Position numbers and translations under genes: made by a program. Shown here piece after piece: positions 1-7,269 of a stretch of DNA of 59,484 bases. Each line of letters starts with the position of its first letter. Within the stretch, counting starts at the first letter, position 1. The notes under the pieces were generated by a model. That model ran no database searches, was not told where the DNA came from, and was given only the letters and a program-made list of their open reading frames with translations. Origin of the DNA: Crocinitomicaceae bacterium (lineage in GTDB: Bacteria; Bacteroidota; Bacteroidia; Flavobacteriales_D; Crocinitomicaceae); assembly GCA_024639405.1 (NCBI GenBank), contig JAHEIL010000016.1:1-59484 (forward strand), written 5' to 3'.

Positions 1-371
1 ACTTCACGGTCCCAATCAAATGAGAAACCAATTTTATCCAATTGATCGCGGTAACGGGCAATATTTTCTTCTGTTGTAATAGCTGGATGTTGACCCGTTT
101 GAATCGCATATTGCTCAGCTGGTAAACCAAATGAATCGTAGCCCATTGGATGCAAAACATTGAATCCTTGCAAACGTTTGTAACGCGCATAAATATCAGA
201 AGCGATATAGCCAAGTGGATGTCCAACATGTAACCCAGCACCAGAAGGATAAGGAAACATGTCAAGCACATAAAACTTAGGTTTAGAAAGGTCCTCCGTG
301 ACTTTAAACGTTTTGTTTTCAGCCCAAAAGCTTCTCCATTTATTTTCTATCGCGCTAAAATTATATTCCAT
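1..371 (-). CDS. leuS: Leucyl-tRNA synthetase, N-terminal part (cut by window edge)
   Basis: Translating the minus strand from the ATG at 371-369 gives about 123 residues beginning [20 protein letters not shown]. They contain the class I synthetase signature in its LeuRS form ([16 protein letters not shown]), followed by [31 protein letters not shown], the usual start of bacterial LeuRS. The enzyme charges tRNA-Leu in the cytoplasm. The gene runs off the left end, so the editing and anticodon domains are not visible. It diverges from the histidine kinase gene and has its own promoter-like box at 405-398. Identification is secure from motif and family knowledge. Confidence 0.96.
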   Translation of the reverse strand, partial: MEYNFSAIENKWRSFWAENKTFKVTEDLSKPKFYVLDMFPYPSGAGLHVGHPLGYIASDIYARYKRLQGFNVLHPMGYDSFGLPAEQYAIQTGQHPAITTEENIARYRDQLDKIGFSFDWDRE

Positions 372-397
372 GAGTTTACAGCTTTTTAACAAAGAGG

Positions 398-405
398 CAA
401 AGATA
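398..405 (-). promoter_or_regulatory. Candidate -7 promoter box of leuS
   Basis: On the minus strand this reads TATCTTTG, an exact match to the Bacteroidota -7 consensus TAnnTTTG. It lies 26 bases before the leuS ATG, giving a predicted leader of roughly 20 bases. A TTG about 24 bases further upstream could be the -33 element, slightly beyond the usual spacing. Confidence 0.55.
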
Positions 406-476
406 AGGATTCCAAAATAGAATAAAAGCCAATTTGAGTGAATAGTTTTCATTCAAAATTGTATTTTTAACCACAA

Positions 477-2705
477 ATGAATCAATTGAAGAAGCATATA
501 ACTATTTTGCTTGCTGTATTATTGCAGCTAATTACGGTGAAGCTGTATGGTCAAACACAACAGGAAAATCAATTGATCAAAACCATTCAAACAGAAAAAA
601 ACCTACGTGCAAAATATTTACATACCTTATCTCTTGGTGAATTTTATAAAACAAATAACATCGGAAAAGCAGATTCTATCAAACATGTATTATTGCAAAA
701 AAGTAGAGGATTTGATGATGCTATTCGACTAAGTGCTTTAATTTATAGTGCAGAAGTCAATGAACTACAAGGGAAACAGGACGAGTATTTCATGGATGTA
801 TTTTCTTGTTTTCCCTTTGTTCAAAAAGTAAAAGACCTCAATTTATCGTTTAAAGTTTACTGTCATTTGAGTAAATATTATAGCAATTCACGTGATTTTA
901 AGAATGCATTATTTTTTGCAGAAAAAGCGAATAATATCGCAAAAAAAATGAGGGATTATGCGCACATTTCTGAATCTAAAAATTTGATAGCTGTTTCATT
1001 TATGCTGCAAAATAAAAAAGATTCCTCTTTGATGTATTCAGATCAAGCCATTCAATATGCCCGAAGGTCATCCAACAAAAGTAGTTTAGCGGAGAGTTTT
1101 CATACCCAAGCAAGCATTTATAGTTTTTTTGGGCAAATTGAATTGAGCGTTGCTAAAAATTTCATTGCGCTTCAAATTGCCAATGAAGTCAATGATTTAT
1201 ACAAAGTTGCTAAGTACAATCGTATCATTGGTAAATCGCAACAAAGTATAAAGAATGTGGAAGACGCCGCATTTTACTTTAAACAGTCCTATTATTTTTC
1301 CAAAAAAATCAATGATAAACGTCAAATGGGCTTGTGCTTAACCAGCATTGGATCCATTCACTTGGATAAAAAGGAAGTTGCACTTGCACTAAAAGACATT
1401 AAAACTGCCATAGCGATCTTGACGCAACAAAATGATTTAGACGGATTAGGAGAAGCATACAATTACTTAGGTATAATTTACAGAGAATTAAATAACTACA
1501 CTGTTGCTGGAAAACAATTCAACAAAGCACTAATTTATTACGAAACAACTGGAAATAAAAGTAAAATTGGAGATGTTTACCACAATGTCGCAACAATTTT
1601 TGAATACCAAAAGAAATATCAAAATGCCTTGACTTATTTCAATCGGTCCATTCAAATTCGGCAGCAATATGGCGCTCGTAATCTAATTTACCCAACCTAC
1701 AGAGAAATTGCAACTATTTATGGTGCACTTGGAAATAATAAGCAAGCATATATGTATATGCAATTGTACATTAACCAATTGGATAGCAATACAAATTTGC
1801 AAGCAGCAACAAAAATCGCAGAATTGAGTGAATTGTACCAATCAGACCAGCGCGAGCGATTGATTCTTTCACAAGCAAATGCAATTGAAAAACAACGCAA
1901 TGAGCGAATATTAACTGCTACGACCTTAGAAAATAGTCAATTAAGAAATAATTTTCAACTATATATCATTATCGGATTTTTAATCATCATCATTTTGGCG
2001 GGTATTATTGGGTTTTACCGTTGGAATCAAACCAAAATAAAGCAACAACAGAAAGAAGCTGAAATGTCACAAACATTGTTGAGAACTCAAATGAATCCTC
2101 ATTTTGTATTCAATGCCATGTCTGTAATTCAAAGTTACATCTATGAAAATGATGCGGAAAATTCGTCCAAATTTTTAGTAAATTTTTCACGGTTGATGCG
2201 ATTGATATTGGAAAATTCACCCAAAGAATTTATTCCCTTAGAAACAGAAATAGAGATTTTAAATAAATATTTAGAAACCCAAAAATTGCGGTTCGAAGAT
2301 CGTTTTAATTACAGCATTGAAGTAAAGGATGATTTGAAATTAGAATTCACGCAAATTCCGCCAATGATTACACAACCATTTATTGAAAATGCGATAGAAC
2401 ATGGACAATTACATACCATTGAAGGCGGCTATATTTCGATCTCTTTTTCCAAAGTTGGAAACATGTTAAACATCGTTATCATTGACAATGGAATTGGTCG
2501 TTCTGGCTCAGAAATGCTCAAAAAAAACAAGCAGCATAAAAGTATGGCGATGAAAATTACGCGTGACAGAATTGATAATTTGAATAAAAAATATAAAACG
2601 GATGGTTATTTAATAATAGAAGATTTAAATAAAAATAGTAAAACTGGAACAAAATTATTAATTTCGTTACCATTCACAGAAGTCAAACCGCCTTTTATTC
2701 AATAA
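477..2705 (+). CDS. TPR-containing LytS-type sensor histidine kinase
   Basis: The 742-residue protein opens with a signal peptide (hydrophobic ILLAVLLQLITVKLYG). A long periplasmic part of tetratricopeptide-like helices follows to about residue 470, then a membrane segment near 495-516, then a cytoplasmic His_kinase domain. The phospho-acceptor motif QMNPHFVFN places the histidine at about residue 542. The ATP-binding motifs PPMITQPFIENAIEHG and IIDNGIGR follow. This is the LytS/YehU architecture, with periplasmic TPRs as sensor, common in Bacteroidota. The LytTR response regulator begins 26 bases downstream, so the two form a two-component operon. The ligand is not predictable from sequence. 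Confidence 0.93.
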   Translation: MNQLKKHITILLAVLLQLITVKLYGQTQQENQLIKTIQTEKNLRAKYLHTLSLGEFYKTNNIGKADSIKHVLLQKSRGFDDAIRLSALIYSAEVNELQGKQDEYFMDVFSCFPFVQKVKDLNLSFKVYCHLSKYYSNSRDFKNALFFAEKANNIAKKMRDYAHISESKNLIAVSFMLQNKKDSSLMYSDQAIQYARRSSNKSSLAESFHTQASIYSFFGQIELSVAKNFIALQIANEVNDLYKVAKYNRIIGKSQQSIKNVEDAAFYFKQSYYFSKKINDKRQMGLCLTSIGSIHLDKKEVALALKDIKTAIAILTQQNDLDGLGEAYNYLGIIYRELNNYTVAGKQFNKALIYYETTGNKSKIGDVYHNVATIFEYQKKYQNALTYFNRSIQIRQQYGARNLIYPTYREIATIYGALGNNKQAYMYMQLYINQLDSNTNLQAATKIAELSELYQSDQRERLILSQANAIEKQRNERILTATTLENSQLRNNFQLYIIIGFLIIIILAGIIGFYRWNQTKIKQQQKEAEMSQTLLRTQMNPHFVFNAMSVIQSYIYENDAENSSKFLVNFSRLMRLILENSPKEFIPLETEIEILNKYLETQKLRFEDRFNYSIEVKDDLKLEFTQIPPMITQPFIENAIEHGQLHTIEGGYISISFSKVGNMLNIVIIDNGIGRSGSEMLKKNKQHKSMAMKITRDRIDNLNKKYKTDGYLIIEDLNKNSKTGTKLLISLPFTEVKPPFIQ

Positions 2706-2731
2706 CTTAAACACTTTAATTAAGGATAGTT

Positions 2732-3475
2732 ATGAAAAAAGTATTGATCATAGATGACGAAAAAAGAACCCGAGATTTAATCGCTAAAATGATTGAAACT
2801 TTTGGATTTGATTTAACTGTTATTTCAGAAGGTGAAACGATGGATACTGCAATTCAAGCCATACAAAATCATCAACCAGACATCCTTTTTATTGACATTC
2901 AAATGCCTGATGGTACAGGTTTTGATGTCTTGAAACAAGTTGAAAATAAATCTTTTGAAGTTATTTTTATCACGGCACATGAAGAATTTGCCATACAAGC
3001 GATCAAGTTTAGTGCATTGGACTATTTATTAAAACCTGTAGATCCACTTGAGTTGAAAGAAGCGGTTGAAAAAGCAATTAAAGCCGTCAACATTAAAAAA
3101 ATCGACAATCAACTAGACGCACTACAAAACAATATATTGCCTCATCAGAAAAAAAGATTGGTATTAAAAACGCATGAAAGTGTATTTATAGTTGAATTAC
3201 ATGATATTATTCGATGTGAAGCAGATAAAAATTACACATCTTTCTTTATCATAGGTGGTAAAAAAATAATTGTTTCAAAAACCCTGAAAGATTATGAAAC
3301 ATTGTTAGTGGGACATAATTTTATGCGTGTTCAACAATCTCATCTTATAAACATTGATTGTATTGATCGTTACGATAAAGCGAACGGAGGTTTTGTTATT
3401 ATGAAAGATGGCTCAGAAGTACCTTTGTCTTCTGCAAAACGCGAAGCTTTCTTCAATATATTAGAGAATTTATAA
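2732..3475 (+). CDS. LytTR-family response regulator
   Basis: The 247-residue protein has an N-terminal receiver domain (acidic pocket DD at 8-9, phospho-acceptor Asp55 in ILFIDIQMPDGTG, conserved Lys in LLKPVD). A C-terminal LytTR DNA-binding domain starts around residue 140 (KKRLVLKTHESVFIVELHDIIRCEADKNY). It should be phosphorylated by the kinase encoded just upstream and regulate transcription. LytTR proteins bind pairs of short direct repeats about 21 bases apart. Exactly such a pair lies at 3497-3530, immediately after this gene. Confidence 0.95.
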   Translation: MKKVLIIDDEKRTRDLIAKMIETFGFDLTVISEGETMDTAIQAIQNHQPDILFIDIQMPDGTGFDVLKQVENKSFEVIFITAHEEFAIQAIKFSALDYLLKPVDPLELKEAVEKAIKAVNIKKIDNQLDALQNNILPHQKKRLVLKTHESVFIVELHDIIRCEADKNYTSFFIIGGKKIIVSKTLKDYETLLVGHNFMRVQQSHLINIDCIDRYDKANGGFVIMKDGSEVPLSSAKREAFFNILENL

Positions 3476-3496
3476 CTAAAAAATAACTCAACTAGG

Positions 3497-3530
3497 TAAA
3501 ATATTCATTGAAACCTATAAAATATTCATT
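3497..3530. promoter_or_regulatory. Candidate LytTR operator: 13-bp direct repeat with 21-bp period
   Basis: TAAAATATTCATT occurs at 3497-3509 and again, identical, at 3518-3530, so the period is 21 bases (two helical turns). LytTR-domain regulators typically recognise two direct half-sites with this spacing, and a LytTR gene ends 22 bases before. The ATTCATT core recurs at 3582-3588 and inverted at 3634-3640. Assignment as an operator is inference. Confidence 0.5.
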
Positions 3531-3539
3531 TAGGAGAAT

Positions 3540-3699
3540 TGTTTTAAAAAGTAATCATACATTTAACTCACAGGATTACTCATTCATTTTGGAGACACCT
3601 GCTTGGAGAGGCAGTTTTCTAGTTTATCTTTAAAATGAATGAATTTTCTCCAATTATTTACCTCAAATTGGAGACTACTAAAATTAACTTACTACTAAT
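3540..3699 (+). ncRNA. Structured intergenic region, possible small RNA
   Basis: This non-coding stretch between two convergent genes holds an 11-bp inverted repeat (TCATTCATTTT at 3580-3590, AAAATGAATGA at 3632-3642). It also holds three copies of TTGGAGA and a 9-bp perfect hairpin (TCTCCAATT at 3647-3655, AATTGGAGA at 3666-3674). A promoter-like pair, TTG at 3603-3605 and TATCTTTA at 3625-3632 with 19 bases between, could start a transcript near 3639. That transcript would end at the terminator at 3700-3728, giving an RNA of about 90 nt. The structure is seen; transcription is a guess. Confidence 0.3.
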
Positions 3700-3728
3700 A
3701 AAAGGGTTGACAATGTTAACCCTTTTTT
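3700..3728. terminator. Bidirectional intrinsic terminator
   Basis: AAAAGGGTT (3700-3708), a 9-base loop and AACCCTTTT (3718-3726) form a perfect stem with a T run to 3728 on plus and an A/T run on the other side. It overlaps the last codons of the minus-strand cyclase gene, so it can end transcription from both directions. Confidence 0.75.
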
Positions 3729-4471
3729 ATTTGATAAAGAATTGGACGAGATGGCGATGCATCATTTTCAAATGGTGCTGTTTGTAATTCTAACAAATAG
3801 GCGCCATCTTCAACTGAATCTGGAACATAAATCAATTCTGTAATGGTTCTTTCAAAATTCAATTGATCAGGAACACCCCAAAATTGATGATGAAATGCCA
3901 ATGCTCCACCATCATTTTCTCTGTCAACACTAGGTAAATCTATTAACAAATGTTTTACACCGCGTTCATTCAGCAATGCAATACAGTCTAGAGATAAGTA
4001 TGGTGGATTCGTTGCAGAATAATCACTATGCGTTTTCGTAAGTGAATTGGGTAATGTTCGAATTACTAAAGCTTCAATGGCGATGTCCCAGTCTCCTTCT
4101 CTTAATAATTGTCGGTGAATGATTGAGTCTAATTCTCCATTTAATTCTGTCTCAATAGGCGTTACAGTTACCAATTGCGCCTTGAAAAAATATGTTTTTA
4201 AGGATTGATTGACGGAGTATATTTCAGGTGTGATGTGCCCGAGACATTCAGTATGTGTCCCGTGTCCATGAGGATTAAAAAAAATAGAACGAAAATTTAC
4301 TGAGCCGCCCAAGGCAACAGAACCCACAAAACCATTTTCCATAACTGGCTTCATTTCTGGCGGATTTACATACCAAGCTCGTAAATTTTGTTCCCCTTCA
4401 ACCAATGAAATGGAAATATCAATTGGTTCATTTGTTTCTATATAGCTGCTAGAATCTAAGTGTAACTTCAT
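3716..4471 (-). CDS. Cyclase-family (kynurenine formamidase-like) hydrolase
   Basis: The 251-residue protein carries the cyclase-family metal-binding signature HxGTHxE as HGHGTHTECLGH. A second conserved segment follows (LLIDLPSVDRENDGGALAFHHQFWG). The family (Pfam Cyclase) includes arylformamidase KynB and isatin hydrolase, metal-dependent amide or lactam hydrolases in the cytoplasm; no signal peptide is seen. It is alone on its strand, with its 5' end 94 bases from the YceI-like gene, which is divergent. No other kynurenine-pathway gene is adjacent, so the substrate is open. Confidence 0.82.
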   Translation of the reverse strand: MKLHLDSSSYIETNEPIDISISLVEGEQNLRAWYVNPPEMKPVMENGFVGSVALGGSVNFRSIFFNPHGHGTHTECLGHITPEIYSVNQSLKTYFFKAQLVTVTPIETELNGELDSIIHRQLLREGDWDIAIEALVIRTLPNSLTKTHSDYSATNPPYLSLDCIALLNERGVKHLLIDLPSVDRENDGGALAFHHQFWGVPDQLNFERTITELIYVPDSVEDGAYLLELQTAPFENDASPSRPILYQIKKG

Positions 4472-4543
4472 CCTTTTTTAATCGAAATTAATGATTTTTT
4501 TAAATAAAAAATACAAAAGTTATTTACCATGGTATATTATTTT

Positions 4544-4551
4544 TATATTTG
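4544..4551 (+). promoter_or_regulatory. Candidate -7 promoter box of the YceI-like gene
   Basis: TATATTTG matches TAnnTTTG exactly. A weak -33-like TTTA lies at 4523-4526, 17 bases upstream. The predicted start of transcription is only about 8 bases before the ATG at 4566, which argues against the longer reading frame that begins at 4491. Confidence 0.55.
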
Positions 4552-4565
4552 TCAAAAAAAAGACG

Positions 4566-5162
4566 ATGAAAAAATTATTTTTAGCAGCTATTGTAGCATC
4601 AGTAGCATTATTTTCTGCTTGGAAAACAGCGGACAAAAAAGAAGGAAATACAGCATATGTATTAGACACTAAAGCTTCAAGTTTATCTTGGAAAGGTGGT
4701 AAAAGTGCTGAATATTTCCATGTTGGACAATTGAGTTTTTCAACTGGTTCTGTTGAAATGAATGGAGCGCAATTAATGAGTGGTTCATTTGATATTGATA
4801 TGTCAACAATTGTTGTGACAGATAAAGGTTTACCAGCTGAAAAAGCAAAAGCGTTAGCAGGACATTTAACACAACCTGAATTTTTTTCAACTGCGTTATA
4901 TCCTAAAATTACAGTTCTTGTAACTGGTTACAACGATGATAAATTAGCAACTACAATCAATTTATTGGGTCAAACAATTCAACAAAAATTGCCTGTTACT
5001 ATGGCAACTGATTCAAAAGGTAAAATGACATTGAATGGTAAATTCAGCATGGATTTAACGGCATTAAAAATTCCTGGTTTGCAAGTTGATCCAGAAAGTG
5101 GTCAAGGAATTTCTCCAGTGATTGATTTTGATTTGAACTTAGTTTTAAAAGCAAAAAAATAA
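4566..5162 (+). CDS. YceI-like periplasmic protein
   Basis: This exported protein of 198 residues has a signal peptide (MKKLFLAAIVASVALFSAW). A lipocalin-like YceI fold follows: VLDTKASSLSWKGGKSAEYFHVGQLSF, then GSFDIDMSTIVVTD, then HLTQPEFFSTALYPKITV, and a closing SPVIDFDLNLVLKAKK. YceI proteins bind amphiphilic or isoprenoid-like molecules in the periplasm. I chose the ATG at 4566, because the frame open from 4491 would run through the promoter box and bury the signal peptide. A strong terminator follows at 5194. Confidence 0.86.
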   Translation: MKKLFLAAIVASVALFSAWKTADKKEGNTAYVLDTKASSLSWKGGKSAEYFHVGQLSFSTGSVEMNGAQLMSGSFDIDMSTIVVTDKGLPAEKAKALAGHLTQPEFFSTALYPKITVLVTGYNDDKLATTINLLGQTIQQKLPVTMATDSKGKMTLNGKFSMDLTALKIPGLQVDPESGQGISPVIDFDLNLVLKAKK

Positions 5163-5193
5163 GCATTCTTCCAAAAGAAGCATTAATTTTACA

Positions 5194-5225
5194 AAGGATG
5201 AGTTTTTAGCTCATCCTTTTTTTTA
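5194..5225 (+). terminator. Intrinsic terminator after the YceI-like gene
   Basis: AAAGGATGAG (5194-5203), loop TTTTTAG and CTCATCCTTT (5211-5220) make a 10-bp perfect stem, followed by a T run that continues to the ATG of the next gene at 5225. Confidence 0.85.
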
Positions 5226-5836
5226 TGGAAAAAATAGACGCAATAATTTTTGACCTAGGTGGTGTTTTAATCGACATTGATTATACTAAAACGCGCCAAG
5301 CATTTGAAAACTTAGGAATAAGTAATTTCAATGAGTTGTACAGTCAAGCAAGTCAACAAGATTTATTTGATCGATTTGAAACAGGTCAAATCAGTGGTCA
5401 ACATTTTATCAATTTATTATTAAACTATTTCTCTGAACCAATCTCTCCGAATAAAGTCGTGCATGCTTGGAATGCAATGCTATTCGATTTTCAAATCGAA
5501 AAATTAACCTTATTAGAAGAATTAGCAGAGAAATATCCTTTGTTTTTGCTATCGAACACCAACGAATTACATGTGCCTATTGTGCGACAACGCCTTGCTA
5601 AATTGACCGCAAAACCATTGGAAGCATATTTTAAGAAGGTGTATTTTTCACACGAACTTGGTTTAAGAAAGCCAAACGCTGAAATTTTTGAAGTCGTTTG
5701 TAGTGAAAATAACTTGAATCCAAGTACAACGCTATTCATAGATGATAGCATACAGCACATTGAAGGCGCAAAAAAATGTGGATTACAAACAATTCACCTG
5801 ACTCCAGATAAAGATTTACGCGCTTATTTTTCTTGA
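5225..5836 (+). CDS. HAD-superfamily hydrolase (subfamily IA, YihX-like)
   Basis: A 203-residue cytosolic HAD phosphatase. Motif I is AIIFDLGGVLID with nucleophile Asp10. Motif II is LFLLSNTNE, motif III is the Lys in GLRKPNAEIF, and motif IV is TLFIDDS. The DLGGV form resembles sugar-phosphate phosphatases such as YihX, but the substrate cannot be told. The start codon touches the T run of the preceding terminator, so the gene depends on read-through or on a promoter inside the upstream region. Its 3' end overlaps the convergent epimerase gene by 13 bases. Confidence 0.88.
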   Translation: MEKIDAIIFDLGGVLIDIDYTKTRQAFENLGISNFNELYSQASQQDLFDRFETGQISGQHFINLLLNYFSEPISPNKVVHAWNAMLFDFQIEKLTLLEELAEKYPLFLLSNTNELHVPIVRQRLAKLTAKPLEAYFKKVYFSHELGLRKPNAEIFEVVCSENNLNPSTTLFIDDSIQHIEGAKKCGLQTIHLTPDKDLRAYFS

Positions 5837-6225
5837 CACAATTCAACCAAGATTCCCTCTGTTGATTTTGGGTGTAAGAATGCAATTAATTTATTGTCAG
5901 CTCCATCTTTAGGACTTAAATGAATCAATTCGAAATCAGCTTTTTTCAAACGTTCGATTTCTTTGTAAATATCCGAAACATCAAAGGCAATGTGATGAAT
6001 GCCTTGACCTCTTTTTTCTAAATATTTTGCGATTGGTGAGTTGCTATCTGTAGCTTCTAACAGTTCGATTTTGGATTCTCCTATCTGAATAAAAGCTGTC
6101 TTTACACCTTCAGAAGCAACAGTTTCAACTTTATAGCATTCCGCGCCTAAAAGGGTTTCAAATGTTTTTAAAGAAGCGTCAATACTTTTAACAGCAATTC
6201 CTAAATGTTCTATTTTATTCAGCAT
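5824..6225 (-). CDS. mce: Methylmalonyl-CoA epimerase
   Basis: The 133-residue vicinal-oxygen-chelate protein starts MLNKIEHLGIAVKSIDASLKTFETLLG. It has the metal ligands expected of the family: His7 in EHLGIAV, Gln47/Glu54 in FIQIGESKIELLE, His in GIHHIAFDV, and Glu in GILVELCQEK. It interconverts (R)- and (S)-methylmalonyl-CoA, linking propionyl-CoA carboxylation to succinyl-CoA. A carboxylase beta subunit of the matching pathway is encoded at 33671. It lies downstream of the T9SS-type protein on the same strand, with a hairpin between. Confidence 0.93.
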   Translation of the reverse strand: MLNKIEHLGIAVKSIDASLKTFETLLGAECYKVETVASEGVKTAFIQIGESKIELLEATDSNSPIAKYLEKRGQGIHHIAFDVSDIYKEIERLKKADFELIHLSPKDGADNKLIAFLHPKSTEGILVELCQEK

Positions 6226-6228
6226 TCT

Positions 6229-6262
6229 AATGTATAATTGATATTCACATCAAATATACATT
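6229..6262. repeat. Hairpin between the secreted-protein gene and mce
   Basis: AATGTATAATTGAT (6229-6242), a 6-base loop and ATCAAATATACATT (6249-6262) form a 14-bp stem with one mismatch. It starts at the stop codon of the upstream minus-strand gene. There is no T run, so it may be a processing or stability element rather than a terminator. Confidence 0.45.
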
Positions 6263-7061
6263 AGTTTTTAATAAACTTTTCGTTTGTATTGTCGAAATTA
6301 ATATAATAAGCGCCTCTCACTAAATTTTTACAATTAACAGAGGCTCCCACTCCTTTTTTAACGATGTTCCCATATGCATCAAAGATTTCGTACCGTGTTT
6401 CAATTGGCTTATTATTTGCAGTAAAGTGAATTACATCTTTCACTTTTGTAGGATTTTTACTCACTTTTGGAACAAATGAAGTGAAAATAACTTCTTTAGA
6501 GGGGCGTTTTAATCCTGTGTGATCGACTTGTACGATGCGAATTTTGTTTTGACCACTATGTGGGGCTACATTAAAACCATATGAATGTTGACCGCTAGTA
6601 CCAACGCCTTGAACTTCGCCGACTGTTACCCATTTATTCCAACGAAATTGTTCAATTAAAAATGGCAATTTCCCTTGTTCTTTAGTAGTTTCCCATTCTA
6701 ATTTACCGCTTTTCTCTACACCCATTTTTACGATTACATACGTACTTCTTGGCAATAATACTTCTGGATTAATGATAATAGGCTTGCAACCATCTTCATG
6801 TTCAATGACAATAAATAAAGGCTCACCAATTGAAATATTTAAATCAGATAAATCTATCTCAAAATCACCATTTCCAGTATTACTTGGAACAATGTCACCA
6901 TTCACCATCACTTTTGAAGCACAGTATCCAAACCCATCGCTCGAAACGGGATTTTGTACATAAACATTTTTACCTTGATAAATGCCCTCAATAGATAACA
7001 TAGATCCAAAGGAAATGCTACTAAATAACAAGAAAATTATACTAATAATATTCGCCTTCAT
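6261..7061 (-). CDS. Secreted protein with T9SS-type C-terminal sorting domain
   Basis: The 266-residue protein has a signal peptide (MKANIISIIFLLFSSISFG). A beta-rich middle region contains two Cys (YCASKVMVNGD, EDGCKPIII). The C-terminal ~75 residues (PTKVKDVIHFTANNKPIETRYEIFDAYG to GAYYINFDNTNEKFIKN) have the pattern of the type A sorting domain: a beta-strand, D..G, an internal G-rich strand, G.Y.I and a terminal KFIKN. Such proteins leave the outer membrane through the type IX system. The function of the body is unknown. Confidence 0.72.
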   Translation of the reverse strand: MKANIISIIFLLFSSISFGSMLSIEGIYQGKNVYVQNPVSSDGFGYCASKVMVNGDIVPSNTGNGDFEIDLSDLNISIGEPLFIVIEHEDGCKPIIINPEVLLPRSTYVIVKMGVEKSGKLEWETTKEQGKLPFLIEQFRWNKWVTVGEVQGVGTSGQHSYGFNVAPHSGQNKIRIVQVDHTGLKRPSKEVIFTSFVPKVSKNPTKVKDVIHFTANNKPIETRYEIFDAYGNIVKKGVGASVNCKNLVRGAYYINFDNTNEKFIKN

Positions 7062-7214
7062 GATAGGTTTAACATTTGGGTTTCATTATAATCAAACAAA
7101 ATTAATAGCATTTTTTAATAAAACAAGTTTTTGGTTTACCTTTTTTTAAACACAAAAAAATAGTTAATTAACAAACATCGAATACGATAGCTTTTCAATT
7201 TTTTTTTCTGCTAT

Positions 7215-7222
7215 TAATTTTG
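7215..7222 (+). promoter_or_regulatory. Candidate -7 promoter box of the TonB receptor
   Basis: TAATTTTG fits TAnnTTTG, 47 bases before the ATG at 7270. No clear -33 element is visible in the A/T-rich sequence upstream (7062-7200), which otherwise shows nothing recognisable. Confidence 0.45.
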
Positions 7223-7269
7223 TAAACTTGTCATCTACACTTAGATACAAAACAAATAACTACTTAAAA

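Noticed and set aside
3716-4471. Kynurenine pathway cluster with the aldehyde dehydrogenase at 53158
   Set aside because: The two genes are 49 kb apart and no other pathway gene is present, so a shared pathway is not supported.
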